DNA from: JBFKMV01 sp041629655
GTDB taxonomy: Bacteria > Acidobacteriota > Polarisedimenticolia > Polarisedimenticolales > Polarisedimenticolaceae
Direction of reading: 5' to 3'
DNA: 48,683 bases
Assembly: GCA_041629655.1 (NCBI GenBank)
Contig: JBFKMV010000014.1
Span: 1 to 48,683, forward strand
The notes below the pieces were generated by a model. That model ran no database searches. It was not told the origin of the DNA and saw only the letters and a program-made list of their open reading frames with translations. Position 1 is the first letter of the stretch, and each line of letters opens with the position of its first letter. The position numbers and the translations under genes are program-made. Shown one piece after another: positions 25,689 through 34,253 of this stretch.

Positions 25689-27996
25689 TGCGGATCGAAG
25701 GCTCGAGCCAGCACATCGCCTCACCGGCATCGCGATCCATCACCAGGTGCAACCGCTCGGTCGGCGCAACGTCGGCGACCCGGATCACACGCACGTAGCG
25801 GTCGAGGCGCGCGTCCTGGGGCACCACGGAGGACAGCGCGTTCGGGGACTGGCGCAAGAACTCGGCGTTGAACACGACGCCGCGCTCCTCGGGATGGATC
25901 GGCAGATAGAAGATCCCGTCCTCGACCAGGTCCTGGAAAAAGTGCGTGCCGTAGGAGACTTCGGGTACGAAGCCGCCCTGCCGCTGCGCGATCTCGATCA
26001 GCACCTTGCAATGGTTGATCTGGGAGTAGCTGACGCGGACGCCCAGGCGGCTGTCGTTGCTGCCCCAGCGCCCCGGCCCCATCAGGATGAACGTCCGGTC
26101 TTCCAGGGCATCGTTGATCCGGCCGACGCTGCGCGCCAACGTCATGCGGGTCTCGCGGGAATCGATCGCGTTGTACTCCGCCGGGTCCACGAACACGACG
26201 TACTCGATGTTACGCACCTCGCCCGAACGGACGATCTCGTGGGTGAAGAACAGCTGCTGCTCGTGAGGCACACCGCGCGGCAAGCGCGCCAGCTCGGCGG
26301 CCTCGGCCTGCACCAGCGGGCGGCACTGCAGCAGGTAGTTGTCCTCCCCGTCGATCGCCCACTCCACGTTGATCGGCGTCTCGTACGCCTCCTCCAGCCG
26401 CGCCAGCTGCTCGCGCATGCGGGCGGCGAACGGGGAGCGCTGGAGCAGACGGTCGAACGTGACGCAGATCTGCTTGGGATCGACGCCGTTCAGCGAGCCG
26501 ATCGGCTCGACCAGCGTGTCTCCGTCGGCCACCGACGCGGCCAGCGTGATGCCGGGGGCATCGGGTCCCTCCGCGAGCAGCCGCGACAGCGGGATGCAGC
26601 GGAAGCGGTCGCTACGGAGGTCGATCACATCGACGTGCTTCTGCGAGTAACGCACGATCTCCTGCGGCGTGACTTCGGGCCGCAGCGTCGGCGCGCCCAG
26701 CGCCACGATCCGCGGATAGTCGCCGGTGCGGTCGACGGCGCGCGTGCCGAGCCCCAGCACCACCCGCGCCATGCCGTCCTCGGCCCGGATCCGCGGCGAC
26801 CAGCGGTACTCGTTGCGCGAGAAGGCCAGCCCCGCCAGGTCGGGCAGGAAATACCGTCCGTGCGGACGGCCGACCACCTTCTGGATCAGGATCGCCATGT
26901 CCTCGTGGTAGTCGATCAGGTTGTGCCGGCGCCGGTACAGGATCGGGTCGGGGGCGATCGTGCTGGCGTAGACCTCGGCGATCGCGCCCAACAGCCCCTC
27001 CAGGCGGTCGGACAGCTTGCGCGACTGGTTGCCCAGGAACACGCTGGCGTACATCCCGGAGAACGCGGCGCCGAAGCGGTCCTCCAGCAGGCTCGAGCTG
27101 CGCACGATCAACGGGTGTCGGCCGACCTGCTCCAGCAAGCGCTCCAGCTTCGAGACGACGTCCGGTGGGAACTCCGCGTTGTGGAACACCTGCCGGATCA
27201 GCGGGTACTCGTTGCGGACCTCCTCGGGCTCCTTGTACTTCTGGTTCTGGTACTCCTCGAGACCGTTGTGCCGCAGGAACAGCTGGATCACGTCGGAGCG
27301 CAGGAACCACGACTCGGGCAGCATCACCCGCGCCGACGGGTCGTCGCGGTGCTCGTACTCGGCGCCCTGCAGGATGCGGTAACCGAGATACATCCCGGCC
27401 GCCTTGCCGCCGATCCGGCCCTGCCCCTGGTCCGGTCCGATCACCCGGTCGGTGATCCACTCGAAATCGCGCACCTTGAAGTAGCGCTTGGCGATGCCGA
27501 TGAACTCGAGCTGATCGCTGATGAAGTTCCGCGTCAGCGCGACGCGAGTGCCGACGTTGGCCGAGCGGGTGAACCCGTCGCCGCTCTGCGGCAAGCGGCA
27601 GAACCGCCGCACCCGGTCGGCGAGCAGGCTGAACGGCACGTCGGGCAGGCCGGCGATGGTCTCCAGGTCCTCGGCCTCCTCGCGGCGCCGCACCTGGTTC
27701 AGCACGTCCTCGATCTCGGCCAGCTCGAGGTGCTCCGCGGCGTAGCGGAGCGTCACCTCCATCACCGCCTCGCGCTCCTCGCCGGCCCAGCGGATGGCGC
27801 TCGGCGCGTTGGGGTCCTCCTCCAGCTCGCGGTCGACGGGATCTTCACCGGTCAACCGGCGCGCCTCGTCGTAGATCTGCTCGACGGTGGCGATACCCCG
27901 CTTGTGCAGCAGGGCCAGGAACTGGCGCACCATGCGGTCGGCGAGGCCGGGATACCTCTCGAACGCGCGCCGGATGTCCGTGGCGGTGGCTCCCAT
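25684..27996 (-). CDS. PEP/pyruvate-binding-domain protein (PPDK/PpsA N-terminal type)
   Basis: 770 residues. The central part matches the nucleotide-binding region of phosphoenolpyruvate synthase and pyruvate phosphate dikinase: RIGGKAAGMYLGYRILQGAE, RHPLIVRSSSLLEDRFGAAF, SGMYASVFLG, and INVEWAIDGEDNYLLQCRPL. The usual following phosphohistidine swivel domain and PEP-binding barrel are absent; the last about 200 residues (FTHEIVRSGEVRNIEYVVFV, IEIAQRQGGFVPEVSYGTHF) are another domain seen in stand-alone members. The N-terminal about 150 residues are helical. It may phosphorylate or sense a small molecule, or partner with a separate His protein; the substrate is unknown. The start lies eight bases after TATCAT with no ribosome site. 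Confidence 0.83.
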   Translation of the reverse strand: MGATATDIRRAFERYPGLADRMVRQFLALLHKRGIATVEQIYDEARRLTGEDPVDRELEEDPNAPSAIRWAGEEREAVMEVTLRYAAEHLELAEIEDVLNQVRRREEAEDLETIAGLPDVPFSLLADRVRRFCRLPQSGDGFTRSANVGTRVALTRNFISDQLEFIGIAKRYFKVRDFEWITDRVIGPDQGQGRIGGKAAGMYLGYRILQGAEYEHRDDPSARVMLPESWFLRSDVIQLFLRHNGLEEYQNQKYKEPEEVRNEYPLIRQVFHNAEFPPDVVSKLERLLEQVGRHPLIVRSSSLLEDRFGAAFSGMYASVFLGNQSRKLSDRLEGLLGAIAEVYASTIAPDPILYRRRHNLIDYHEDMAILIQKVVGRPHGRYFLPDLAGLAFSRNEYRWSPRIRAEDGMARVVLGLGTRAVDRTGDYPRIVALGAPTLRPEVTPQEIVRYSQKHVDVIDLRSDRFRCIPLSRLLAEGPDAPGITLAASVADGDTLVEPIGSLNGVDPKQICVTFDRLLQRSPFAARMREQLARLEEAYETPINVEWAIDGEDNYLLQCRPLVQAEAAELARLPRGVPHEQQLFFTHEIVRSGEVRNIEYVVFVDPAEYNAIDSRETRMTLARSVGRINDALEDRTFILMGPGRWGSNDSRLGVRVSYSQINHCKVLIEIAQRQGGFVPEVSYGTHFFQDLVEDGIFYLPIHPEERGVVFNAEFLRQSPNALSSVVPQDARLDRYVRVIRVADVAPTERLHLVMDRDAGEAMCWLEPSIRI

Positions 27997-28004
27997 CGCT
28001 TTCG

Positions 28005-28010
28005 ATGATA
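28005..28010 (-). promoter_or_regulatory. -10 element (TATCAT) of the PEP/pyruvate-binding gene
   Basis: TATCAT lies eight bases before ATG 27996 on the minus strand. It looks leaderless; -35 unclear. Confidence 0.35.
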
Positions 28011-28046
28011 ATCCAACGCGGCGCGGAGCGGCGGGCCGGTCACGGC

Positions 28047-28052
28047 TAGACT
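28047..28052 (+). promoter_or_regulatory. Candidate -10 (TAGACT) for the thioesterase-FAH operon
   Basis: TAGACT lies 43 bases before ATG 28096, whose leader holds GGAAGGAG. Confidence 0.35.
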
Positions 28053-28095
28053 AGGGGTCCCGAGGCGCCGGCCCGGGCGACGGAAGGAGCGAAAC

Positions 28096-29163
28096 ATGCC
28101 GGTCCCACCCTTCAACGTCTACTTCGGGACCGAGCTGGTGCGCCGGGGCGACGGCGAGGCCGAGCTGGCGCTGGAGCTGGCCGAGCACCACCTGAACCGC
28201 CGCGGGGTGGCCCACGGCGGTGTGGTGGCGGCGTTGCTCGACTCGGCGCTGGGTGCGGCGGTGATCACCGCGATCCCGAAGGAATGGTGGTGCGCCACGA
28301 TCTCGCTGTCGATCCAGTTCATCTCGGGCGCCCGGCCCGGGAGGTTGACCGCCCGGGGTCGCGTCCTGCGGCGCGGGCGCGCCGTGGCCTACGCCCGTGG
28401 CGAGGCGGTCGACGCCAGGGGACGCGTGGTCGCCTCCGCCGAGGGCTCGTGGCACCTCTGGCCGCACCACCCCGGGCTGGAGCGGGCCGGGGCGGAGCCG
28501 TTCGTGACGCTCCGCGGCAGCGGCGAGCGGCTGCGCGTGGGCAAGATCCTCGCGGTGGGACGCAACTACGCCGAGCACGTCAAGGAGATGGGATCGCCCC
28601 CGTCCGCGCCCCCGGTGCTGTTCATGAAGCCGCCGGGCGCTCTCGTGCAGGACGGCGGCGTGGTGCTGATCCCGCCGCAGGCCGGCGAGGTCCACCACGA
28701 GGTCGAGCTGGTGGTGGTGATCGGCGCGCCGGGCAAGCGCATCCCGCGGGAGCAGGCGCCGGACCACGTGCTCGGCTACGCGGTCGGCCTGGACATGACC
28801 CTGCGCGACGTGCAGGCGCGCGCCAAGCGCGAGGGCGGACCGTGGTTCACGGCCAAGGGCTTCGATACCTCGGCGCCGGTGTCGCTGGTCGCGCCGGCGG
28901 CGGAGGTCGGCGACGGCTCGGGACTGCGCATCACGCTGGACGTCAACGGGGAACGGCGGCAGGATGCCGACACCGCGGCGATGCTGCGGTCGGTGGCGGA
29001 TTTGGTCGCCTACGCCTCGCGCGAGGTGCGGCTGGAGCGCGGCGACCTGCTGTTCACGGGCACCCCGTCCGGCGTGGGGCCGGTCGCACCGGGAGACCGG
29101 CTCGAGGCGGAGATCGAGAAGATCGGCCGGCTCGCCGTGACCGTGGCGCTCGACGAGGCATGA
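28096..29163 (+). CDS. Hotdog thioesterase fused to fumarylacetoacetate-hydrolase-family domain
   Basis: 355 residues behind GGAAGGAG. Residues 1-130 are a PaaI-like hotdog thioesterase (HLNRRGVAHGGVVAALLDSA with the HGG loop; ATISLSIQFISGARPG). Residues about 140-355 are an FAH-family domain: VGRNYAEHVKEMGSPP, PVLFMKPPGALVQ, GEVHHEVELVVVIGAP with the metal-binding Glu pair, GLDMTLRDVQ with the metal Asp, and GDLLFTGTPSGVGPVAPGD. The second part should hydrolyse or decarboxylate a 2-oxo acid or diketone, the first an acyl-CoA ester. Such a fusion is unusual to me, and a joint catabolic step on an aromatic or lipid intermediate is only a guess. The SDR gene follows immediately. Confidence 0.87.
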   Translation: MPVPPFNVYFGTELVRRGDGEAELALELAEHHLNRRGVAHGGVVAALLDSALGAAVITAIPKEWWCATISLSIQFISGARPGRLTARGRVLRRGRAVAYARGEAVDARGRVVASAEGSWHLWPHHPGLERAGAEPFVTLRGSGERLRVGKILAVGRNYAEHVKEMGSPPSAPPVLFMKPPGALVQDGGVVLIPPQAGEVHHEVELVVVIGAPGKRIPREQAPDHVLGYAVGLDMTLRDVQARAKREGGPWFTAKGFDTSAPVSLVAPAAEVGDGSGLRITLDVNGERRQDADTAAMLRSVADLVAYASREVRLERGDLLFTGTPSGVGPVAPGDRLEAEIEKIGRLAVTVALDEA

Positions 29164-29180
29164 CCCGGGACGGAGGTTCG

Positions 29181-29978
29181 ATGGCGCGCTCGTTCCAGGA
29201 CAAGCTGGTGCTGATCACCGGGGCCTCCGCGGGGATCGGGCGCGAGAGCGCGCTGCGGTTCGCCGCCGCGGGGGCGACCGTGCTCGCCGTGGCCCGCTCG
29301 ACGGAGCGGCTGCGCGAGCTGGCGCAGCGGGCGCCGGGGCCCGGACGCGTGGTGCCGCTCCAGGGGGACGTGGTCGACGCGGCGTCGATGGAGCGGCTGA
29401 CGCGGCAGGTGCTGGACGGGCACGGCGTGCCCGACGTGGTCGTGGCCAACGCGGGGATCGGCCTCGACGCACGGCTCAGCGAAACGTCGGACGAGCTGTT
29501 GCGCGAGGTCTTCGAGGTCAACGTGTTCGGCGTGGTGCGCACGATCCGGCCGTTCTTGAACCCGATGGTCGAGCGCGGCAGCGGGCGCGTGTTGCTGGTC
29601 TCCTCGGTGGTCGGCAAGCGCGGCATCCCGCACTACGCGGCCTACTCGGCCAGCAAGCACGCGCTGCACGGCCTGGCCGAGTCGCTGCGCACCGAGCTGT
29701 GGGACACCGGCGTCAGCGTGGGCGTGGTCTGCCCCTCGTCCACCGAGAGCGAGTTCCACGCCCGTAAACGCAGGAGCGGTCCGGCCCAGAACCTCCCGCG
29801 GGTCGCACGCCATTCCACCGCATCGGTGGCGCGGGCGATCGTGCGCATGGCCGGCTCGCGCCGGCGCGAGCTGGTGCTGTCGGCGGAGGGCAAGGCGATG
29901 AGCTGGCTGAACCGGCTGTGGCCCGGGCTGCTCGACGTGATCCTGGCGCGGCTGTTCGCCCGCCGGGCGAGCGACTAA
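29181..29978 (+). CDS. Short-chain dehydrogenase/reductase
   Basis: 265 residues. ATG 29181 follows GGAGG by four bases; an in-frame ATG at 29160 overlaps the FAH stop as ATGA and is the alternative. The cofactor motif is LITGASAGIGRESALRFAAA. VVANAGIG follows, then the catalytic Ser region LLVSSVVGKRGIPHYAAY and YAAYSASKHAL with Tyr and Lys. The C-terminal WLNRLWPGLLDVILARLF is hydrophobic and may attach to membrane. Co-transcription with the thioesterase-FAH gene suggests a related pathway. Substrate unknown. Confidence 0.88.
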   Translation: MARSFQDKLVLITGASAGIGRESALRFAAAGATVLAVARSTERLRELAQRAPGPGRVVPLQGDVVDAASMERLTRQVLDGHGVPDVVVANAGIGLDARLSETSDELLREVFEVNVFGVVRTIRPFLNPMVERGSGRVLLVSSVVGKRGIPHYAAYSASKHALHGLAESLRTELWDTGVSVGVVCPSSTESEFHARKRRSGPAQNLPRVARHSTASVARAIVRMAGSRRRELVLSAEGKAMSWLNRLWPGLLDVILARLFARRASD

Positions 29979-30517
29979 CGCTCGAGCTTCCGGACGTCCA
30001 GCAGCTTGAACGCCGAGACCACCAGCGAGTGCGTGATGCTGCCGTCCGCGATCAGCCCGCCGATCGCGTCCAGCGGTACGGTCGTCAGCTCCAGCTCCTC
30101 GCCGGGGTCGGGTCGCGGAGCACCCGCGGGGTACGCACCCGCCGCCAGGAAGGTGTGGCAGCGGTTGCTCTGGATCGCCGGGTTGGGTTCGACCGTGCCG
30201 AGCCGGCGCAGCTCGCGGGCCCGGTAACCGGTCTCCTCGGCAAGCTCGCGGCGCGCCGCGTCCTCGGGCGACTCCCCCGGATCGCACATCCCTCCGGGGA
30301 TCTCCAGCGTGACGCGTTCGACGCCGAAGCGAAACTGGCGCACCAGCACCACCTGCCGGTCCTCGGTCAACGGGATGACGTTGATCCAGTCCGGGGCGTC
30401 GATGACGAAGTAGTCCCGGGGATCGCCGCCGGAGGGAGGCCGGAAACGCACCCGGTCGACGTCGAACACGCGGCAGCGCGTCAACCGCTCGCGATCGACG
30501 ACACGCCAGCGTCGCAA
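29975..30517 (-). CDS. Nudix hydrolase, ADP-ribose pyrophosphatase type
   Basis: 180 residues. The Nudix box GGMCDPGESPEDAARRELAE followed by ETGY is complete (GX5EX7REUXEEXGU). Before it, LVRQFRFGVERVTLEIPGG is the ADP-ribose/NADH-type signature. The enzyme should hydrolyse a nucleoside diphosphate linked to a sugar or similar. Its stop overlaps the stop of the convergent SDR by three bases. The small basic protein gene at 30760 lies upstream on the same strand, six bases away. Confidence 0.88.
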   Translation of the reverse strand: MRRWRVVDRERLTRCRVFDVDRVRFRPPSGGDPRDYFVIDAPDWINVIPLTEDRQVVLVRQFRFGVERVTLEIPGGMCDPGESPEDAARRELAEETGYRARELRRLGTVEPNPAIQSNRCHTFLAAGAYPAGAPRPDPGEELELTTVPLDAIGGLIADGSITHSLVVSAFKLLDVRKLER

Positions 30518-30523
30518 CGGAGG

Positions 30524-30760
30524 CTACTCTGCCTTCTTTTCTTCGGCGGCGGGCTCGGCCTTGGCCTCGGCCGGCTTGGGCGTCTTCGCGGCGTGACGCT
30601 TGGCCAGCGAGACCAGCTGGCGGCGGCGCCGCTGCGCCCGGCGGATCTTCTTCTTCAGCGCACGCAGCTTGGGTCCCTCGAGCGAGTCGCCCTGCTGCGC
30701 CAGCTTTCCCTTCAGCGCGGCCTCGCGCTGCTTCAGCTTGTCGACGGTCATCAACGGCAT
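30524..30760 (-). CDS. Small basic protein with Lys/Arg helix and Ala/Lys/Pro tail, unknown
   Basis: 78 residues from ATG 30760, behind AGGGAG nine bases upstream. MPLMTVDKLKQREAALKGKL is a helical start. KLRALKKKIRRAQRRRRQL is a highly basic helix. The tail (AAKTPKPAEAKAEPAAEEKK) resembles histone-H1-like or ribosome-associated tails. Binding of nucleic acid is inferred from charge only. I do not recognise a family. Confidence 0.62.
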   Translation of the reverse strand: MPLMTVDKLKQREAALKGKLAQQGDSLEGPKLRALKKKIRRAQRRRRQLVSLAKRHAAKTPKPAEAKAEPAAEEKKAE

Positions 30761-30849
30761 CTCTGATACTCCCTGCCCGGACGAAGCAAGCCAGCATCCT
30801 AGCACAGCGCCGGCGTCGGTCAGTCCCGGCGCCCGGCGCGCCGCCACGG

Positions 30850-30855
30850 TATACT
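30850..30855 (+). promoter_or_regulatory. -10 element (TATACT) of the ferredoxin gene, probably leaderless
   Basis: TATACT followed by six bases (cgccgc) and ATG 30862. No ribosome site. Confidence 0.5.
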
Positions 30856-30861
30856 CGCCGC

Positions 30862-31206
30862 ATGCCGCCGCTCGAACGACACATCTTCGTCTGCGAGAAC
30901 GAGCGGCCGCCGGAGAACCCGCGCGGCTGCTGCAGCGCCAAGGGTTCGCGGGAGGTGATGTCGCGGCTCAAACAGGCGGTCTTCGAGGCCGGCCTGCGCG
31001 GCAAGGTGCGCGTCAACCGCGCCGGCTGCCTCGACCAGTGCGAGCACGGCGCGACGATCGTGGTCTACCCCGAGGCGGTGTGGTACGGCCACGTGACCGT
31101 GGACGACGTGGACGAGATCTTCCGCGAGCACGTGCTGGGCGGGCGCCCGGTGGAGCGGTTGCGGCTGGCGCACATGCGCCCCGCCGACGACGACACCTCC
31201 CGCTGA
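30862..31206 (+). CDS. Thioredoxin-like [2Fe-2S] ferredoxin
   Basis: 114 residues. HIFVCENERPPENPRGCC, then VRVNRAGCLDQCEHGATIVV and YPEAVWYGHV match the thioredoxin-like ferredoxins. The cluster should be held by Cys11, one of Cys23/24, Cys56 and Cys60. It is a small cytoplasmic electron carrier whose partners are not shown. MutY follows two bases after its stop; both are Fe-S proteins on one transcript, which may be coincidental. Confidence 0.88.
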   Translation: MPPLERHIFVCENERPPENPRGCCSAKGSREVMSRLKQAVFEAGLRGKVRVNRAGCLDQCEHGATIVVYPEAVWYGHVTVDDVDEIFREHVLGGRPVERLRLAHMRPADDDTSR

Positions 31207-31208
31207 CG

Positions 31209-32285
<1,077 letters not shown>

Positions 32286-32298
32286 TCCCCGGCCCCCG

Positions 32299-33039
32299 TC
32301 AACGCCGCCTGCTCTCCGGCAGGTAGTCGCCGAGGAACTTCCGCTCCATCCCGTTGCCCCAGCCCGCCCCGTGGTCGCTGGTGATGCCGTCGCGGGATTT
32401 CTTGCCGATGCGGTGCTCGCCGAACGTCAGCAGGGCCAGGATCTTCCCGGGACGCAGGTGCGCGCTGGCCCAGGACAACGGGGAGTCGCCGTGGGCGTCG
32501 CGGGCCTCGCGGTCGGCGCCGTGCTCGAGCAGGTACTCGATGGTCGCGGCGTCGGCGTAGGCCGCGGCGCGGTGGAGCGGCGTCTCGCCCCGGGTGCGCA
32601 CGTCGCGCATGAACGCGCCGGTCTCGCGACCGGGCACGGTGCGCGCGTTGACGTCCGCCCCTTGCTCGACGAGCAGCCGGATCACGTAGAGGAAGTAAGG
32701 GCGCCCGGCCTTGGCCAGCGCGTTGTGCAACGGCGTCTCGCCCGTCTCCGGGTTGGCCGCGTTGACGTCGGCGCCGTGGCCGACCAGAAAGTCGCAGACC
32801 TTCCAGTGCCCGAAGAACGCCGCGTGGCCGAGCTCCTCGTCGAGGTCGATGCTCGCCAGGTCGCCTCCGGCCCGGAGCACCGCCTTGAGCGCCGTGACGT
32901 CGTTGTAGTACACGAACCACTGGAGCGGTCCGAACGGACCTGCGTGGAGCGCCTGCCGCCAATCGGGCAGCCGCAGCAGCTCGAACACCAGGTCGGTCCG
33001 GCCGCGGCTGATGCGGTCGAGGATCGTCGCCCTGTCCAT
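32299..33039 (-). CDS. Ankyrin-repeat protein
   Basis: 246 residues. The ATG overlaps the stop of the selenoprotein gene as TGATG, so translation is coupled. About five ankyrin repeats span residues 20-200, for example LGHAAFFGHWKVCDFLVGHG, TPLHNALAKAGRPYFLYVIR, TPLHRAAAYADAATIEYLLE and SPLSWASAHLRPGKILALLT. No enzymatic domain and no signal peptide are seen. Ankyrin proteins bind other proteins, so it may be a partner or chaperone of the product of the genes before it. The C-terminus (GAGWGNGMERKFLGDYLPE) is outside the repeats. Confidence 0.85.
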   Translation of the reverse strand: MDRATILDRISRGRTDLVFELLRLPDWRQALHAGPFGPLQWFVYYNDVTALKAVLRAGGDLASIDLDEELGHAAFFGHWKVCDFLVGHGADVNAANPETGETPLHNALAKAGRPYFLYVIRLLVEQGADVNARTVPGRETGAFMRDVRTRGETPLHRAAAYADAATIEYLLEHGADREARDAHGDSPLSWASAHLRPGKILALLTFGEHRIGKKSRDGITSDHGAGWGNGMERKFLGDYLPESRRR

Positions 33040-33329
33040 CACGCCCCGGACCGTCCCTGCTCGCGGCCGCGCCGGCGCGCCTCGCGGACCTGGGCCCGGA
33101 CACGTCCGGCGGACACCGCCATCACGATCGACTGGACGGCCTCGATCTGAGCGCTGGTGATTCCCGCTTCTTTGGCCACGCCAAAGTACGACTCCATTCA
33201 GGGCTCGCAGCCGACGGCCATCGCCGCACCGAGGTGCAGCATGATCGTGGTGCGCTCGTCGAGGATCTCGTTGTACCGCGCGCTGTCGTAGAAGGCCTTC
33301 CACTCGTCGGAAAACGGCGTCCTGGGCAT
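33039..33329 (-). CDS. Selenoprotein: AhpD-like / carboxymuconolactone decarboxylase domain with CxxU
   Basis: 96 residues if the in-frame TGA at 33200-33198 is read as Sec44. The order is TTIMLHLGAAMAVGCEP, then Sec, then MESYFGVAKEAGITSAQIEA and VQSIVMAVSAGRVRAQVREA. This is the AhpD-like/CMD helical pattern, where the family has a CxxC redox pair at that point; here it is Cys41-Glu-Pro-Sec44. The usual nearby His is not obvious. The next gene overlaps this gene's final TGA (33041-33039) as TGATG, and the upstream gene's stop overlaps its start in the same way. A SECIS-like stem-loop follows the Sec codon. Without Sec decoding it would be called as a truncated 43-residue fragment. It is likely a cytoplasmic peroxide or disulfide reductase; ATG 33332 is an alternative start. 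Confidence 0.86.
33170..33186 (-). promoter_or_regulatory. Bacterial SECIS stem-loop of the AhpD-like selenoprotein
   Basis: On the minus strand, 11 bases after TGA, CTTTGGC-GTG-GCCAAAG forms a perfect seven-pair stem with loop GTG. G is the first loop base, at +19 from the TGA, inside the known range. Confidence 0.78.
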
Positions 33330-34180
33330 CATGTCACTCCTCGCTTCGAAATGTTGCGCACGATCTCCCGGAAGCGGCGGGTCCCCGGCCCCGAGGGCTC
33401 GCCGCGCCGGCACAACGACAACCCGGCGAGTTTCCGATGTGGCCGTTCGACGATCAGCCGGCCGCGCCCGTCCAGTTTGGCCTCGAGCAGCTCGAAGGCC
33501 TCACGGAAGCGACGGTCCCGCTTCGCGCGATCGTAGAACGACAACACGTAGACATAATAGAACAGATTGTAACGCAGGAACGGGTACTCGACCTGCATGA
33601 ACAGCGTGCCGATGCCGAAGTGACAGGGTCCGATCGGCCGCCGCACCGCCCAGTGATCGAGCAACGACCCGACGGCGCGATCGAGCGCGGGATTCCGGTT
33701 GACGTGGGCGGTATGACGTAACGCGTCCAGGGCGAACAACGTGACCCCCGGGTTGGAGAATCCGGTCTCCGGACCACGGCCGCCCGAGAACTTCAGGCAG
33801 CGCCATCCTCCGTCGTCGTGCGAGCGCTCCAGCAGATGCGTGAACAGGCGCTTCAGCCGCGGGTCGCGCGCGTAGCCGAAGCGGCACGCGACCCTGGCCG
33901 CGTTCGCGGTATGGCAGGGGTAGATCGCCCCCTGCGGCGCAACGCGACAACGACCGTCGTCGCGAACGGCGTCGAGGATCAGCCCCACCGCGCCGCGCAC
34001 GGCTTCGTGCCTGCGGCCGACACCCAGCTCGTGGAGTATCAGCGGGGCTTCGAGCGTGCTGAACGGCGTGCCGACCCCGATCCGCCCGTCGGCACTGGCC
34101 CAGAACTCCCCTCCGTTGCCGCCCCGCGTCGCCAGGACGGCGGCGATGTCCTCGCGGTACTTCTCGCTCGTTGCCGGCAT
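33329..34180 (-). CDS. Alpha/alpha-toroid repeat protein (squalene-cyclase/prenyltransferase-like)
   Basis: 283 residues from ATG 34180. It holds repeated helix pairs typical of the six-hairpin toroid superfamily, with QW-like elements: DDGGWRCLKFSGGRGPETGF, NPGVTLFALDALRHTAHVNR, YPCHTANAARVACRFGYAR and GVGTPFSTLEAPLILHELG. No clear DxDD or other catalytic triad is visible, so it may bind rather than transform. There is no signal peptide. Its stop TGA overlaps the selenoprotein start (TGATG), making it first of a three-gene unit. The function of the unit is unknown. Confidence 0.72.
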   Translation of the reverse strand: MPATSEKYREDIAAVLATRGGNGGEFWASADGRIGVGTPFSTLEAPLILHELGVGRRHEAVRGAVGLILDAVRDDGRCRVAPQGAIYPCHTANAARVACRFGYARDPRLKRLFTHLLERSHDDGGWRCLKFSGGRGPETGFSNPGVTLFALDALRHTAHVNRNPALDRAVGSLLDHWAVRRPIGPCHFGIGTLFMQVEYPFLRYNLFYYVYVLSFYDRAKRDRRFREAFELLEAKLDGRGRLIVERPHRKLAGLSLCRRGEPSGPGTRRFREIVRNISKRGVT

Positions 34181-34226
34181 GGCTCGGTCGGCCGGACCCG
34201 CTCCGGCCTCTGCGGGGGAATGACCG

Positions 34227-34232
34227 TAGAAT
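34227..34232 (+). promoter_or_regulatory. -10 element (TAGAAT) of the Cys-repeat secreted protein gene
   Basis: TAGAAT, then a short leader carrying GGGAGGAGG before ATG 34254. Confidence 0.45.
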
Positions 34233-34253
34233 AACACCAGGGAGGAGGCCCAG

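Noticed and set aside
33198..33413. A 71-residue ORF ending at the TGA as the complete gene
   Set aside because: It lacks the second half of the domain and its long N-terminal extension is not supported; ATG 33329 with overlap to the upstream stop fits better.
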